Of a DNA stretch of 64,000 nucleotides, positions 26,890-37,500 are shown piece by piece. Below the pieces are notes generated by a model. The model did not search any database. It was not told the DNA's origin and saw nothing but the letters and a program-made list of their open reading frames with translations. Position 1 is the stretch's first letter, and each line of letters starts with the position of its first letter. The stretch is taken from the NCBI GenBank assembly GCA_963676635.1, contig OY781105.1, forward strand, positions 1,550,001 through 1,614,000, written 5' to 3'. The DNA is from GCA-002708315 sp963676635. GTDB taxonomy: Bacteria; Bacteroidota; Bacteroidia; Bacteroidales; F082. Position numbers and translations under genes: made by a program.

Positions 26890-28218
26890 ATGGAACCAGA
26901 AATCATCGTTGGACTAGACATAGGAACAACAAAAATAGCATGCGTAGTAGGGAGTAAAAATGAATACGGGAAGATTGAAATACTGGGATACGGCAAAACG
27001 GAATCCATCGGTGTTAAGCGTGGTGTTGTAGCAAACATCGAAAACACTGTTCAGTCGATAAAAAAAGCTGTTGAGCTTGCTGAAGAGAAATCAGGTGTGG
27101 CAATCAAATATGTAAATGTTGGAATTGCAGGCCAGCACATTAAAAGCCAACAACATCGTGGGAATATAATGCGTGAAGATCCCGACAAAGAAATTACTGT
27201 TCAGGAAATTAACGCTCTCACTCAGAACATGTTTAAGTTAAGCATGAATCCCGGCGAGGAGATTATTGATGTAATACCTCAGGATTATATCATCGATGGA
27301 GAGAGCGGAATACGTGAACCCGTTGGCATGCTTGGAAACAACCTTGAAGCCAACTTCCATATTATCATAGGACAAACAGCTTCAGCTAAGAACATTTACA
27401 AATGTATTAAGAAAGCAGGTCTGGAAATGGTAAATCTTATTCTGGAACCAATCGCTTCCGCGGAAGCAGTACTAGGCGATGATGAAAAAGAAGCCGGTGT
27501 TGTACTTGTTGACATAGGTGGTGGAACAACTGACATTGCAATATTCCAGGATAATATTATAAGGCATTCAGCAGTAATACCATTTGGCGGAGACATTGTA
27601 ACAGAAGATGTTAAAGAAGGATGCACTATTATAAAGAAACATGCTGAAGAACTAAAGGTTAAGTTTGGAAGTTCTCTTGCAAATGAAAACCGTGATGATG
27701 AAGTGGTAGCAATCCCTGGCTTAAGAGGAAGACCACCAAAGGAAATCACTCTTAAAAATCTGGCTTCTATTATACAGGCACGTATGGAAGAGATAATCGA
27801 GCAGGTGCATTTTGAGATAAAGAATTCAGGATTTGAGAAGAAGCTAATTGCAGGGATTGTTCTGACAGGAGGAGGCTCTATGCTAAAACATCTGGATCAA
27901 CTTACAGAGTTCACCACTGGCATGGCCACCAGAATAGGTTACCCTAACGAGCATCTTGCCAAAGAAGTAGCTAATGAAATGGCCAGCCCTATGTTTGCAA
28001 CAGGTGTTGGTCTTGTTATCGAAGGTATATCCCGATTTAACGAAGAAAAGAGTCGTGAAGATAAAACCGAAACTGTTGAAGATATTCAAAAGGGAAGCTT
28101 CTTGGTCAGAAGTGGCAAAGGCAGAACTAAGAAAACCAGAGACGAAAACGGAGAATCAGGAACGTCGCGTTTTCTCAGAGGTTTGCGCGAATGGTTTGAA
28201 AACGACACAACAGAATAA
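26890..28218 (+). CDS. ftsA: Cell division protein FtsA
   Basis: Actin-like ATPase that tethers FtsZ filaments to the membrane. The ATG at 26890, 4 nt after the ftsQ stop, gives 442 residues starting MEPEIIVGLDIGTTKIACVVG, the phosphate-1 motif of the actin fold. The SHS2 insertion follows (VAIKYVNVGIAGQHIKSQQH in part), then phosphate-2 VVLVDIGGGTTDIAIF and the adenosine motif IVLTGGGSMLKHLDQL. The C-terminal part is charged and ends in FLRGLREWFEND, a plausible amphipathic membrane-targeting helix. An earlier in-frame start at 26866 would overlap ftsQ and is less likely. Confidence 0.95.
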   Translation: MEPEIIVGLDIGTTKIACVVGSKNEYGKIEILGYGKTESIGVKRGVVANIENTVQSIKKAVELAEEKSGVAIKYVNVGIAGQHIKSQQHRGNIMREDPDKEITVQEINALTQNMFKLSMNPGEEIIDVIPQDYIIDGESGIREPVGMLGNNLEANFHIIIGQTASAKNIYKCIKKAGLEMVNLILEPIASAEAVLGDDEKEAGVVLVDIGGGTTDIAIFQDNIIRHSAVIPFGGDIVTEDVKEGCTIIKKHAEELKVKFGSSLANENRDDEVVAIPGLRGRPPKEITLKNLASIIQARMEEIIEQVHFEIKNSGFEKKLIAGIVLTGGGSMLKHLDQLTEFTTGMATRIGYPNEHLAKEVANEMASPMFATGVGLVIEGISRFNEEKSREDKTETVEDIQKGSFLVRSGKGRTKKTRDENGESGTSRFLRGLREWFENDTTE

Positions 28219-28246
28219 TTATCAATTGGAAAGAATTAACTTTTAA

Positions 28247-28256
28247 TTGTTAACAA
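28247..28256. promoter_or_regulatory. Perfect 10-bp palindrome upstream of ftsZ
   Basis: TTGTTAACAA lies in the 102-nt ftsA-ftsZ gap. It is close to TTGTTAATAA found upstream of mraZ. It may be a site for a regulator acting on both promoters; no exact -7 box accompanies it. Confidence 0.3.
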
Positions 28257-28320
28257 ATAGAATTAGAATCAATCTGAATAACGAATCTATAATGTATTTT
28301 TATATTGTCAAATAATAACT

Positions 28321-29877
28321 ATGACTAACATGATTACATTTCAGCCAAAGCAACACCCCTCTATTATTAAGGTACTGGGTGTTGGAGGAGGCGGCTCCAA
28401 TGCTGTCAACCATATGTTTAAGCAAGGTATAACAGGTGTTGAATTTGCAGTTTGTAATACTGACTTACAAGCTCTTGAATCAAGTCCTGTGCCGGTAAAA
28501 ATAGAAATAGGTAATAAAAATGGTCTGGGTGCAGGTGCAAACCCTGATGTTGGGAAAGCTGCTGCCAATGACTCCATTGAAAAAGTAAAAGAATTACTTG
28601 ATGATGAAGTTACCCAAATGCTGTTTATTACTGCCGGAATGGGCGGCGGAACAGGTACAGGTGCTGCTCCTGTAATCGCTCAGCTTGCCAGAGAACTGAA
28701 CCTGCTTACCGTGGGTATCGTTACTCTCCCTTTTGGATTTGAAGGACGCCGAAGAAAACAACAGGCAGAAAAAGGTATCGCTGAACTTAAACAACATGTC
28801 GATGCTCTTCTTGTTATTAGTAATGATAAACTTCGTGAGCAATTTGGCAATCTTATCCTCTCTGATGCTTTTGCTCAGGCTGATAATGTATTGTCATCGG
28901 CAGCTCGTGGTATCGCTGAATTAATAACAGTTACCGGGTATGTTAATGTTGATTTTGAAGATGTAAGGACAGTTATTAAAAATAGTGGTAAGGCTATTAT
29001 GGGTTCTGCTAAGGCTGAAGGCGAGAACCGTGCTGAAAGAGCCATTGAAGAGGCTATGAACTCACCACTGCTTAACGACAATGATATTAAAGGTGCAACT
29101 GATATTCTCCTTTATATTACTACTGGTGACGAAGATATCACTATGGACGAAATTACTGAGATTACTGATTATGTTCAGAAAGAAAGTGGTGATCAGGCTG
29201 AAACAATCTGGGGGGTTGGTAAGGATGAATCTCTCGGTAATAATATTGGTATTACTATTATTGCAACCGGATTTGAGAATGTAAAGAAAGAACCTGAAAA
29301 GGAGAATACTGTTGTGGGAACTATTGGTAAAGAGAATAAAAATACTGATTTCCGTACTCCTTATAATACTCCGGCTGCCGAAACAAAAGAACCTGCCATT
29401 GAAATTAAGGCTCCAACAAAACCGGCAGAAAATAAAACAATAATACATAAGCTTGAGGAAGACACTAAAGTATCAGATAGTAGTAGTAGCTTCCACATCG
29501 AGAATAATGAGGTTAAAACTAAACCTTATATCAAAAAAACAGAAAATGTTTACAGCGAGGGAAGTCCTTCTTATAGTACAAGTACTGAAGAATTAAAAAA
29601 AGTTAGTGCTCCCCTTCCTAATGAGGATAATGATGAGATCGCAAAGAATGCCAGTGAACGTATCAATAAGCTTCGTGACCTGAGTATTAACCTGCGATCA
29701 AAAGAAAACATCGAAGATCTTGAGAATCAACCAGCTTATGTTAGAAAAAACATTGTGTTGGATAACTCTAAACCTTCTGAAGAAACAAAAATATCAAGGT
29801 TTACTCTTGGTGAAGACTCTAAGAAAGAAGCTGTAATTAAATCTGACAACTCATTCTTACATGATAATGTAGATTAA
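28321..29877 (+). CDS. ftsZ: Cell division protein FtsZ
   Basis: Tubulin-like GTPase forming the Z ring. The 518-residue protein has a GTPase domain with LGVGGGGSNAVNHM and the tubulin signature AGMGGGTGTGAAPVIA, then NDKLREQFGN and the T7-loop region SDAFAQADNVL. The core ends near residue 320. A long, charged, low-complexity linker follows, typical of Bacteroidota FtsZ, and the protein closes with the tail SFLHDNVD. An ATG three codons later is an alternative start. It ends the dcw cluster, with a two-hairpin terminator immediately downstream. Confidence 0.97.
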   Translation: MTNMITFQPKQHPSIIKVLGVGGGGSNAVNHMFKQGITGVEFAVCNTDLQALESSPVPVKIEIGNKNGLGAGANPDVGKAAANDSIEKVKELLDDEVTQMLFITAGMGGGTGTGAAPVIAQLARELNLLTVGIVTLPFGFEGRRRKQQAEKGIAELKQHVDALLVISNDKLREQFGNLILSDAFAQADNVLSSAARGIAELITVTGYVNVDFEDVRTVIKNSGKAIMGSAKAEGENRAERAIEEAMNSPLLNDNDIKGATDILLYITTGDEDITMDEITEITDYVQKESGDQAETIWGVGKDESLGNNIGITIIATGFENVKKEPEKENTVVGTIGKENKNTDFRTPYNTPAAETKEPAIEIKAPTKPAENKTIIHKLEEDTKVSDSSSSFHIENNEVKTKPYIKKTENVYSEGSPSYSTSTEELKKVSAPLPNEDNDEIAKNASERINKLRDLSINLRSKENIEDLENQPAYVRKNIVLDNSKPSEETKISRFTLGEDSKKEAVIKSDNSFLHDNVD

Positions 29878-29898
29878 TAACAAATTTATTTTTATACT

Positions 29899-29954
29899 AA
29901 ATACCAGTCATCTGCATCCTGATAATCAGGTCCGATGTCTGGTATTTTGTTTTA
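29899..29954 (+). terminator. Terminator after ftsZ with nested hairpin
   Basis: AAATACCAGTCAT pairs with ATGTCTGGTATTT (one mismatch). The loop holds a second perfect hairpin, CCTGA-TAA-TCAGG. The sequence ends in TTTTGTTTT. It closes the dcw operon. Confidence 0.75.
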
Positions 29955-30096
29955 TACCCCCTGCTAATTATAATAATCACCGGAATGCATTATGTGTTCC
30001 CCTGTATTACCTTTAATAATAACCATATTATACTTGAATAACTCAGATTCTTACCAAAGTAATCTTTCATTACCTTTTGGCTAAAAACCATTTTTA

Positions 30097-30228
30097 TCCT
30101 GACACATTTTAGCTTTAGTCTTGACCTGTTTTCATTCTATCCATGATCAGTTTCTATTCTTACCATGATCAGATTCCATTCTATCCATGATTAGATTCCA
30201 TTCTATCCATGATCAGATTTCTATTTAA
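30097..30228. repeat. 22-nt tandem repeat array B (6 units)
   Basis: TGA anchors fall at 30100, 30122, 30144, 30166, 30188 and 30210, exactly 22 nt apart. Units 3 to 6 read about CCATGATCAGATTCCATTCT plus two bases, with a TGATCA palindrome in most. Unit 2 (TCTTGACCTGTTTTCATTCT) is nearly the array A word, and unit 1 is decayed. The units grade from an A-like to a B-specific word within one array. Confidence 0.88.
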
Positions 30229-30475
30229 AGAGCAATAAATCTTCAATTGATGAAGTAAAAACAGGTGCATATTCAAGTAATACCAAATGATTAGTGAGCA
30301 GTAAATTTGCATTATAAATACACATACAAGCACATAACTTATCATCTGTTAATCAACACAAAAGTGTTACAAACAATATTCGAAATCAAGATTACTGACA
30401 AAGCCCCGACTTAACCACAGAAAATATAATTACAACAATGATTTTCATTAATAATGTATATAATCAACCATTTGT

Positions 30476-30483
30476 TATATTTG
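30476..30483 (+). promoter_or_regulatory. -7 promoter box of yqeY
   Basis: TATATTTG, an exact match, 18 nt before the ATG at 30502. Confidence 0.65.
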
Positions 30484-30501
30484 CATCTCAATCTTTATAT
30501 T

Positions 30502-30957
30502 ATGGGTCTTGAAGTAACAATTAACAACGACATTAAGCAGGCTATGCTTAATCGTGACACACGTAAATTAAACGCCCTCAGGGCAATTAAAGCAGCATTA
30601 TTGCTAGAGAAAACAGGTGCCGGAGTTGGTGGCGCTGAAATCCCGGAAACAGTAGAACTAAAACTTCTGCAAAAACTGGTTAAACAACGTAAAGAATCAG
30701 CAGAATTGTACAAAGAGCAAAACCGCGACGACTTATACGAAGAAGAGGTTTATCAGGCTACAATAATTGAGGCATACCTTCCCGAACAAATGTCTGAAGA
30801 AGAAGTTGAATCAATTGTAAAAAGTATAGTTGAAGAAACCGGTGCTTCAACAATGAAAGACATGGGAAAAGTTATGGGTATGGCTAGCAAAAAGCTTGCT
30901 GGCAAAGCTGACAACAAAACAGTATCCGGAATAGTAAGAAAACTTCTTGCAAATTAA
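30502..30957 (+). CDS. GatB/YqeY domain protein
   Basis: Cytoplasmic protein of 151 residues related to the C-terminal tRNA-binding domain of GatB amidotransferase; its own role is not established. Typical blocks are RDTRKLNALRAIKAALL, a Lys/Glu-rich helix (LVKQRKESAELYKEQNRDDL in part), IEAYLPEQMSEEE and MGKVMGMASKKLAGKAD. The ATG at 30502 is chosen because the open frame upstream contains the promoter. In many Bacteroidota this gene follows ftsZ, as here. The sugar permease gene begins 18 nt after it. Confidence 0.92.
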   Translation: MGLEVTINNDIKQAMLNRDTRKLNALRAIKAALLLEKTGAGVGGAEIPETVELKLLQKLVKQRKESAELYKEQNRDDLYEEEVYQATIIEAYLPEQMSEEEVESIVKSIVEETGASTMKDMGKVMGMASKKLAGKADNKTVSGIVRKLLAN

Positions 30958-30975
30958 TCCTGTAAAATTACAATA

Positions 30976-32337
30976 ATGACTGAAAGAAAAAATTATACCA
31001 GTGCATTTATTAACCTCACATTCCTGTTCTTCATGTGGGGTTTTATGACCGTTCTTAACGATATTCTTATTCCCTATCTAAAGGGCGCATTCGATCTGAA
31101 TCATACAAAAGCAATGCTTGTTCAGTTTGCTTTTTTTATGTCGTATTTTATCGGATCCTTAATCTATTTCCTTATTTCGGTTGTACATGGTGATCCCATA
31201 AACAAGATTGGATATAAAAAAGGTATAATAACAGGCTTGATAATATCAGGCATTGGAGCACTTCTATTTTATCCTGCAGCACAATTCCATATGTTTGGTT
31301 TCTTCCTTTCAGCATTATTTGTAATGGGCTTAGGTTTTACTCTTCTTCAAATTGCTGCCAATCCGTATGTTGCCATTCTGGGCTCACCGGAAACAGCATC
31401 ATCACGACTAAATCTGGCACAGGGATTCAACTCTCTGGGCACAACCATTGGTCCTGTTATTGGAGGATATCTGATATTCACATTCTTTAAAGACTCAACA
31501 GGTGCTGACGCAGTTAAAATACCTTATCTGGTTTTTGCAGCTGTATTTATCTTTATGGCGCTGGCTATCAAAATGACAAAACTGCCACGCTTCACTAATC
31601 CTGATGAAGTTGAAGCAGGCTTTGGTGCACTGAAATACCGTCAGCTTGTGTTTGGTATGTTTGCCATATTCATGTATGTTGGTGGCGAAGTTAGTATTGG
31701 CAGTATGTTGATAAGCTATCTAGGCCTACCGGAAATAGGAGGATTATCGGAAACCAAAGCCAGTTACTTTGTCGCTATTTACTGGGGCGGACAAATGATT
31801 GGACGTTTCCTGGGTGCTCTATCACTTTCCAATACCAGAAAATCAGTAAAATATCTGCTTATGCCTGCCATATCTCTTGTGGCTTTTGTAATTCTTGGAT
31901 TAAGTGTTGGCTTTGAGAGTGCTGTTATCTATCTCATATTCCTTGGATTAAATCTGGTAGCATTCTATATTGGTAACTCTTTACCAAACAGAACACTTTA
32001 TATATTCGCAATAATAAATCTGGCGTTAATTGTCACTACTCTTACAAATACAGGACAAATCGCATTATGGTCTATAATCGGAGTTGGACTGTTTAATTCA
32101 ATTATGTGGTCTAATATATTTACATTGTCAATTAACGGCTTGGGTAAATACACAAGCCAGGGTTCATCACTATTAGTAATGATGATACTTGGTGGCGCAT
32201 TACTGCCATTATTAATGGGCTGGGCTGCTGACCACTATGGTGTACATATGTCATTTGCCATACCACTTCTAAGCTACTTATATATTGGCTGGTATGGGAT
32301 ATCAGGATATAAACCATTCAAAAAACACCGTGCATGA
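30976..32337 (+). CDS. Sugar:cation symporter of the major facilitator superfamily (FucP/GluP-like)
   Basis: Inner-membrane permease of 453 residues with about twelve transmembrane helices. It matches the fucose/glucose-galactose branch by the N-terminal FLFFMWGFMTVLNDILIPYLK, the conserved QIAANPYVAILGSPETASSRLNLAQGFNS block (in part) and the YVGGEVSIGSMLISYL region. Substrate is not decidable from sequence alone. It overlaps the glycosylasparaginase gene by 4 nt, which suggests uptake of a sugar released from glycoprotein glycans. Confidence 0.88.
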   Translation: MTERKNYTSAFINLTFLFFMWGFMTVLNDILIPYLKGAFDLNHTKAMLVQFAFFMSYFIGSLIYFLISVVHGDPINKIGYKKGIITGLIISGIGALLFYPAAQFHMFGFFLSALFVMGLGFTLLQIAANPYVAILGSPETASSRLNLAQGFNSLGTTIGPVIGGYLIFTFFKDSTGADAVKIPYLVFAAVFIFMALAIKMTKLPRFTNPDEVEAGFGALKYRQLVFGMFAIFMYVGGEVSIGSMLISYLGLPEIGGLSETKASYFVAIYWGGQMIGRFLGALSLSNTRKSVKYLLMPAISLVAFVILGLSVGFESAVIYLIFLGLNLVAFYIGNSLPNRTLYIFAIINLALIVTTLTNTGQIALWSIIGVGLFNSIMWSNIFTLSINGLGKYTSQGSSLLVMMILGGALLPLLMGWAADHYGVHMSFAIPLLSYLYIGWYGISGYKPFKKHRA

Positions 32338-33332
32338 TAGACAGGAGAAAGTTTTTAGGCAGAGTTGCAGCAGCTGGAGCTCTTTCCATGGTACCCCGTG
32401 TATTTAGTGGTAGTAACAGTATAATGAGTAAAGGAGAGCAAAAAAGCATCCCTGTTGTTATATCTACATGGAACCACGGTCTTGCTGCCAATGATGTAAC
32501 TATGGATATTCTTCTGAACAATGGCTATGTTGTTGATGCAGTAGAAAAAGGTGTGATGATACCGGAAGCCGACCCAAAAGTACAAAGTGTTGGATTGGGA
32601 GGTTATCCCGACCGTGAAGGTATTGTTACGCTGGACGCTTCTATTATGGGACCTGACGGTAATGCAGGCTCTGTATGCTTCCTTGAGGACATTATGCATC
32701 CAATTTCCGTTGCGCGAATGGTAATGGATAGCACTCCACATGTTATGCTTTCTGGTGAAGGCGCTCTGCAGTTTGCTCTGGAAAATGGGTTCGAGAAGCA
32801 AAACCTTCTTACTCCAGGATCGAAAAAATTCTATGACAAACAGTTAAAGAAATCAGGTTATGAGCCACACCCAAACTGGGAAAACGAACCTAATATTTAC
32901 CATGACACAATAGGTCTGCTGGCTGTTGATAAAAATGGCGACATTGCCGGTGCATGCACAACCAGTGGCATGGGATTTAAAATAAGAGGCAGAGTTGGTG
33001 ATTCCCCGATTATTGGTGCTGGTCTTTATGTTGATAACGAAGTAGGTGCTGCTACAGCCACAGGCATGGGTGAACTAGTTATAAAAACCGTTGGATCATT
33101 TCTGGTTGTTGAGCTTATGAGAAACGGCCGTTCACCTCAACAGGCTGTTGAAGAAGCTGTTCATAGGATTATAGATAAAGTGCCTGATCATATGAAATAT
33201 CAGGTTGGATTTATTGCTGTTAACAAGAACGGAGAAACTGGTGCTTACTGCCTTAAACCGGGATTTAATTATGCTCTTTTCCAGGACGGTGAGAACAGGA
33301 TGATCGATAGTAGCTCTTTCTATAACAAATAA
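32334..33332 (+). CDS. N4-(beta-N-acetylglucosaminyl)-L-asparaginase, exported
   Basis: Ntn-hydrolase that cleaves the GlcNAc-Asn bond of N-glycopeptides. The 332-residue precursor begins with a twin-arginine-like signal (DRRKFLGRVAAAGALS), so it is probably exported folded. The autoproteolysis site is HDTIGLLAVDKNG with the nucleophile at about T192, followed by GACTTSGMGFK and the substrate pocket GRVGDSPIIGAG, as in aspartylglucosaminidase. It shares 4 nt with the upstream permease, and the GT2 gene starts directly after its stop. Confidence 0.9.
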   Translation: MIDRRKFLGRVAAAGALSMVPRVFSGSNSIMSKGEQKSIPVVISTWNHGLAANDVTMDILLNNGYVVDAVEKGVMIPEADPKVQSVGLGGYPDREGIVTLDASIMGPDGNAGSVCFLEDIMHPISVARMVMDSTPHVMLSGEGALQFALENGFEKQNLLTPGSKKFYDKQLKKSGYEPHPNWENEPNIYHDTIGLLAVDKNGDIAGACTTSGMGFKIRGRVGDSPIIGAGLYVDNEVGAATATGMGELVIKTVGSFLVVELMRNGRSPQQAVEEAVHRIIDKVPDHMKYQVGFIAVNKNGETGAYCLKPGFNYALFQDGENRMIDSSSFYNK

Positions 33333-34568
33333 ATGACCAGCATTAGGGAAACAGCTAAAAACCTTGGGATCTGTGTAGTTATCCCGACCTATAACAATGC
33401 TGCTACTATTGTAAAAGTAATTGAAAGCATAAAGGAATACATAGCTGATATATTCATTGTTATTGACGGATCTACTGACAATACTGCTGAATTATTGAGT
33501 AATATCCCTAATATCAATATCATTAGCTATGTAACCAATAAAGGGAAAGGCTATGCCATACAGCAGGGGTTTAAAAAAGCAATTGATGCCGGCTTTGATT
33601 ATGTGATTACTATTGACAGCGACGGTCAGCATTTTGCCAGTGATATTCCTTCTTTTATTAGTACGATTGATAAAAATCCCGGTTCTGTAATCATTGGCTC
33701 AAGAAATATCAGTGCCGATGGAATGCCATCAAAAAACACCTTTGCTAATAAGTTCTCTAATTTCTGGTTTTGGGCAGAAACAAATATGCGTCTTCCTGAT
33801 ACACAATCAGGTTTTCGCTTATATCCTGTTTACCTTTACAGGAATATGAAGTACTTTACAAAGAAGTATGAATTTGAAATAGAAATACTTGTGCGTTCAG
33901 CATGGAAAAATATCAAAATAATTCCAATTCCTGTGAAAGTCTATTACCCACCGGAAGAAGAACGTGTTTCGCATTTCAGGCCTCTCCCCGATTTTACACG
34001 CATCAGCATTCTTAACACAATACTTGTGTTGATTACATTTTTTTGGATACTGCCAAAGAAAGCATTCAACTACCTTCGGCTTAACAAGTTTACCACTGTT
34101 GTTAAAGAGCAGTTGTCGGCTCATAATGAAAAACCCTGGAAGATATCAGCAGCAATGGGCTTCGGTGTTATGATGGGAATAGTACCGATTTGGGGCTTTC
34201 AAATGCTGGTGGCTGTTTTTTTGGCTCATCTGTTCAGACTCAACAAAGTTATTGTGCTGGCATTCTCAAATATAAGCCTGCCTCCTGTAATACCTTTTAT
34301 TATATACTTTAGCTACAAAGCCGGCGGTCTTGTAATGCATAATCCTGTTGAAATTACTACAGATACTATATACAGACTTAAAGATGATGTGATGCACGGT
34401 GGATTTTACAAGGCTCTTAATGAATTAGGTTATAGCATATTACAATATATAACAGGTAGCTTTATGCTTGCAGTGGCAATGGGTATTTTGATAGCACTCT
34501 CTTCATATATAATTATTATTATTGCCAGAAAGAACAAAGGTATAGCTGATAATAATCTGAATAACTGA
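33333..34568 (+). CDS. Family 2 glycosyltransferase fused to DUF2062
   Basis: A 411-residue membrane-associated glycosyltransferase. Residues ~10-235 are a GT-A fold domain like dolichyl-phosphate mannosyltransferase: CVVIPTYNNAATIVKVIES, IVIDGSTDNT, the DxD-type TIDSDGQH and DTQSGFRLYP. A hydrophobic segment follows, then a DUF2062 domain (about 275-400; SAAMGFGVMMGIVPIWGFQM) with several membrane helices. It is adjacent to the trifunctional MMPL protein gene (9 nt gap), and GT2-DUF2062 proteins are common beside such genes in Bacteroidota. It may glycosylate a lipid-linked or exported product; the acceptor is unknown. Confidence 0.85.
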   Translation: MTSIRETAKNLGICVVIPTYNNAATIVKVIESIKEYIADIFIVIDGSTDNTAELLSNIPNINIISYVTNKGKGYAIQQGFKKAIDAGFDYVITIDSDGQHFASDIPSFISTIDKNPGSVIIGSRNISADGMPSKNTFANKFSNFWFWAETNMRLPDTQSGFRLYPVYLYRNMKYFTKKYEFEIEILVRSAWKNIKIIPIPVKVYYPPEEERVSHFRPLPDFTRISILNTILVLITFFWILPKKAFNYLRLNKFTTVVKEQLSAHNEKPWKISAAMGFGVMMGIVPIWGFQMLVAVFLAHLFRLNKVIVLAFSNISLPPVIPFIIYFSYKAGGLVMHNPVEITTDTIYRLKDDVMHGGFYKALNELGYSILQYITGSFMLAVAMGILIALSSYIIIIIARKNKGIADNNLNN

Positions 34569-34577
34569 TGTACAACA

Positions 34578-37500
34578 ATGAGTAATTTCTTTTTAAATAT
34601 CTACAGGTTCATTAAACCAAACAGACAAATTGCACTGTTTGTTATGATGTGCGGATTGCTTGTTTTTGCTTACCTCGCAACAAGGATTTCATTCTCTGAA
34701 GATATCTCAAAAATACTTCCGGACACGGAAAATGTTAATAATATGAACTTTGTTTATTCAAACTCAAAGTTTCTTGACAAAGTTATATTTAACATTTCAC
34801 TTAATGACACAAATGAGACTGACCCTACTCTTTTGGCAGATTTTGCAAATCAATTTTCTGATACTCTTGAAAATAAATTTGTCCCTGATTATATAGAAAG
34901 TATAGAATACGCACCCGACCAGCAGCAGGTAATGGATGTTTATTCAACCGTTTATCAAAACTTACCTGTTTTCCTGACAAAAGAAGATTACTACCATATT
35001 GATACAATTCTGACTTCTGATAATATTAGTAACACTATCCAATCAGATTACAAAACCCTTATATCCCCTGCTTCTATGTTTTCAAAAAACATGATTGCAA
35101 AGGATCCTTTGTTTCTCACTCCTATTGTTCTTGACAGACTCACAGGATTTAACAGTGATACTAATTTTGAAATGTACGACAGGTTTCTGGTTTCCGGTGA
35201 TAAGAAAAACCTGATAATAATTGTAACTCCTGTTTCTACCAATAACACATCAAAAAACACAACTCTCTTTGAGGGCATTGATGAATTAATTGAAGAATTA
35301 AGTTCAGGAGAATACCATAATATTGAAGTAACCTATTTTGGCAACCCAGTTGTTGCACTGGGAAATGCAACACAAATAAAGAATGACATAATAACAACAG
35401 TAACACTGGCAATGATTGTGTTAATTGTTGTAATTACATTGTTCTTCAAAAGAAAAAGCACCTTCTTTATCATCTTTCTTCCTGTAGGTTTTGGAGCAAT
35501 AATCTCACTTGCTGTTATATATCTTGTAAAAGGAGAGATATCAGCTATTTCTTTAGGAATAGGCTCTGTATTATTAGGAATATCTGTTGATTATGCATTG
35601 CATATATATTCTCACTTTCGTGATAACAAAAGCTATAAGTCTGTTTTTAAGAACCTAACGACACCAATATTACTTAGCAGTCTAACTACAGCATCTGCAT
35701 TCCTTTCGCTGTATTTTATTAACTCCGAAGCCTTAAACGATCTTGGACTCTTTGCTGGTATTGCAATAGTCAGCGCTGCTCTCTTTTCATTAATAGTGCT
35801 ACCGCATTTTATCAGGAAAAGATCAAATGACAAAAGTGAGCACAACAATGTGATTGACAAAATAGCATCGTATAAGTTTCACAAAAACAAATATCTTAAG
35901 ATTTTTATTGTTGTAGCTACAATTATACTGTATTTCACATCTAAGTATGTTGGCTTTAACGCCGATATGATGGAAAACAACTACATGAGTGAAAAAACCA
36001 GAATGGCTGAGAATAAGCTCAATGAAGTTACAAACCTTAGTAAGAAAACTATTTACATAGTATCACCGGGTAAGAATCCTGATAATGCAATTCTTAATAA
36101 CAAAGCTACATCAATGATTATAGACAGTCTTGAACGGGCTGGTATAATCCAAAGTGCTTCTGTAATTAACAGCGTTTTCCCTGACACAGAAACTCAGAAA
36201 GAAGCTATAACCAGATGGGACAATTACTGGAAAGATAAAAGAGCAAGGGTTATAACTGAAATCAATCAGGCAGCTGAAGAAAATGGCTTTCGAAAGAGTG
36301 CTTTTAATGAGTTCTCTAATCTTCTGAATAAAAAGTTTCAGCCCATATCTGTCAAAGATGCAGGAGTACTTAATCATAAAATATTTAACAACTTTATTAT
36401 TGAAACAGATTCGATGTCTGGTGTTATTAATGTTGTGAAAGTTAATAATACTACCGATGACATTGAGGGCGTTTACACAGCATTTGAAGGTGTAGAAGAG
36501 GTCTGGGTTATCGATAAAAGGCTTATCACCAGTGAGTTTATGAGCATCCTCAATGATAATTTCAATAAATTGATTATCATTTCTCTGATTTTTGTTTTTG
36601 TGATCTTGCTGGTAGCTTACGGACGCATTGAGCTGACAGTAATAACCATGATACCTATAATTATAAGCTGGATCTGGACTGTAGGGATTATGGGCATTGC
36701 AGGTATTGAATTCAATATCTTCAATGTTATCATCATGACGTTTATCTTCGGACTGGGTATCGATTACAGCATTTTCGTAATGCGGGGATTACTAATGCAA
36801 TACAAATACGGCGACAGTAATATCAAGTCATATAAAGTATCTGTACTTCTTTCAGGAATAACCACTTTGCTCGGGATAGGAGTTCTGATCTTCGCAAGCC
36901 ATCCGGCACTGAAATCAATCGCGATAATGTCGATAATCGGCATTCTGTCTGTAATCTTTATTACGCTCACATTACTGCCTGCTATATTTAACTGGCTTGT
37001 TAACTATAGCAAAGGTCCGAGAAACAGACCTGTAACATTGGTTGACTTCATATACTCTATGTGGGCTTTCTTTGTATTTGTTTCAGGATCATTCCTTTTG
37101 TCCATTATCTCAGGTTTGATGTTTTTCGTGCCCATTTCCAGAAAAAAGAAAAAGATTTTTGTCCACAAGCTTTTCAGATATCTTACATGGTTCATGATAT
37201 ATATGAACTTTACTTCTCCAAAGATTGTTATTAATCCCGACAATGAAGACTACAAAAAGCCTGCGATAATAATTGCAAACCATCAGTCGCATATCGACCT
37301 TATGCTAATGATGTTGCTTAACTGGCGCGTTGTTGTACTAACAAATTCCAGAAACTTTAGCAATATTATGTACGGACCGGCATTGCGCTACGCGGGATTT
37401 ATTGAAGTTAACGGTAACTATGAGAATATCGTTGATCAGGTAAAAAGACAAACCGATGAAGGTTATTCAGTTGTTGTTTTTCCCGAAGGACACCGTTCTG

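Larger units (their letters stand above)
29878..30501. other. ftsZ-yqeY intergenic region
   Basis: This 624-nt region holds the ftsZ terminator, the 22-nt repeat array B (30097-30228) and the yqeY promoter. The rest is AT-rich and shows no open frame or RNA that I can recognise. Confidence 0.5.
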
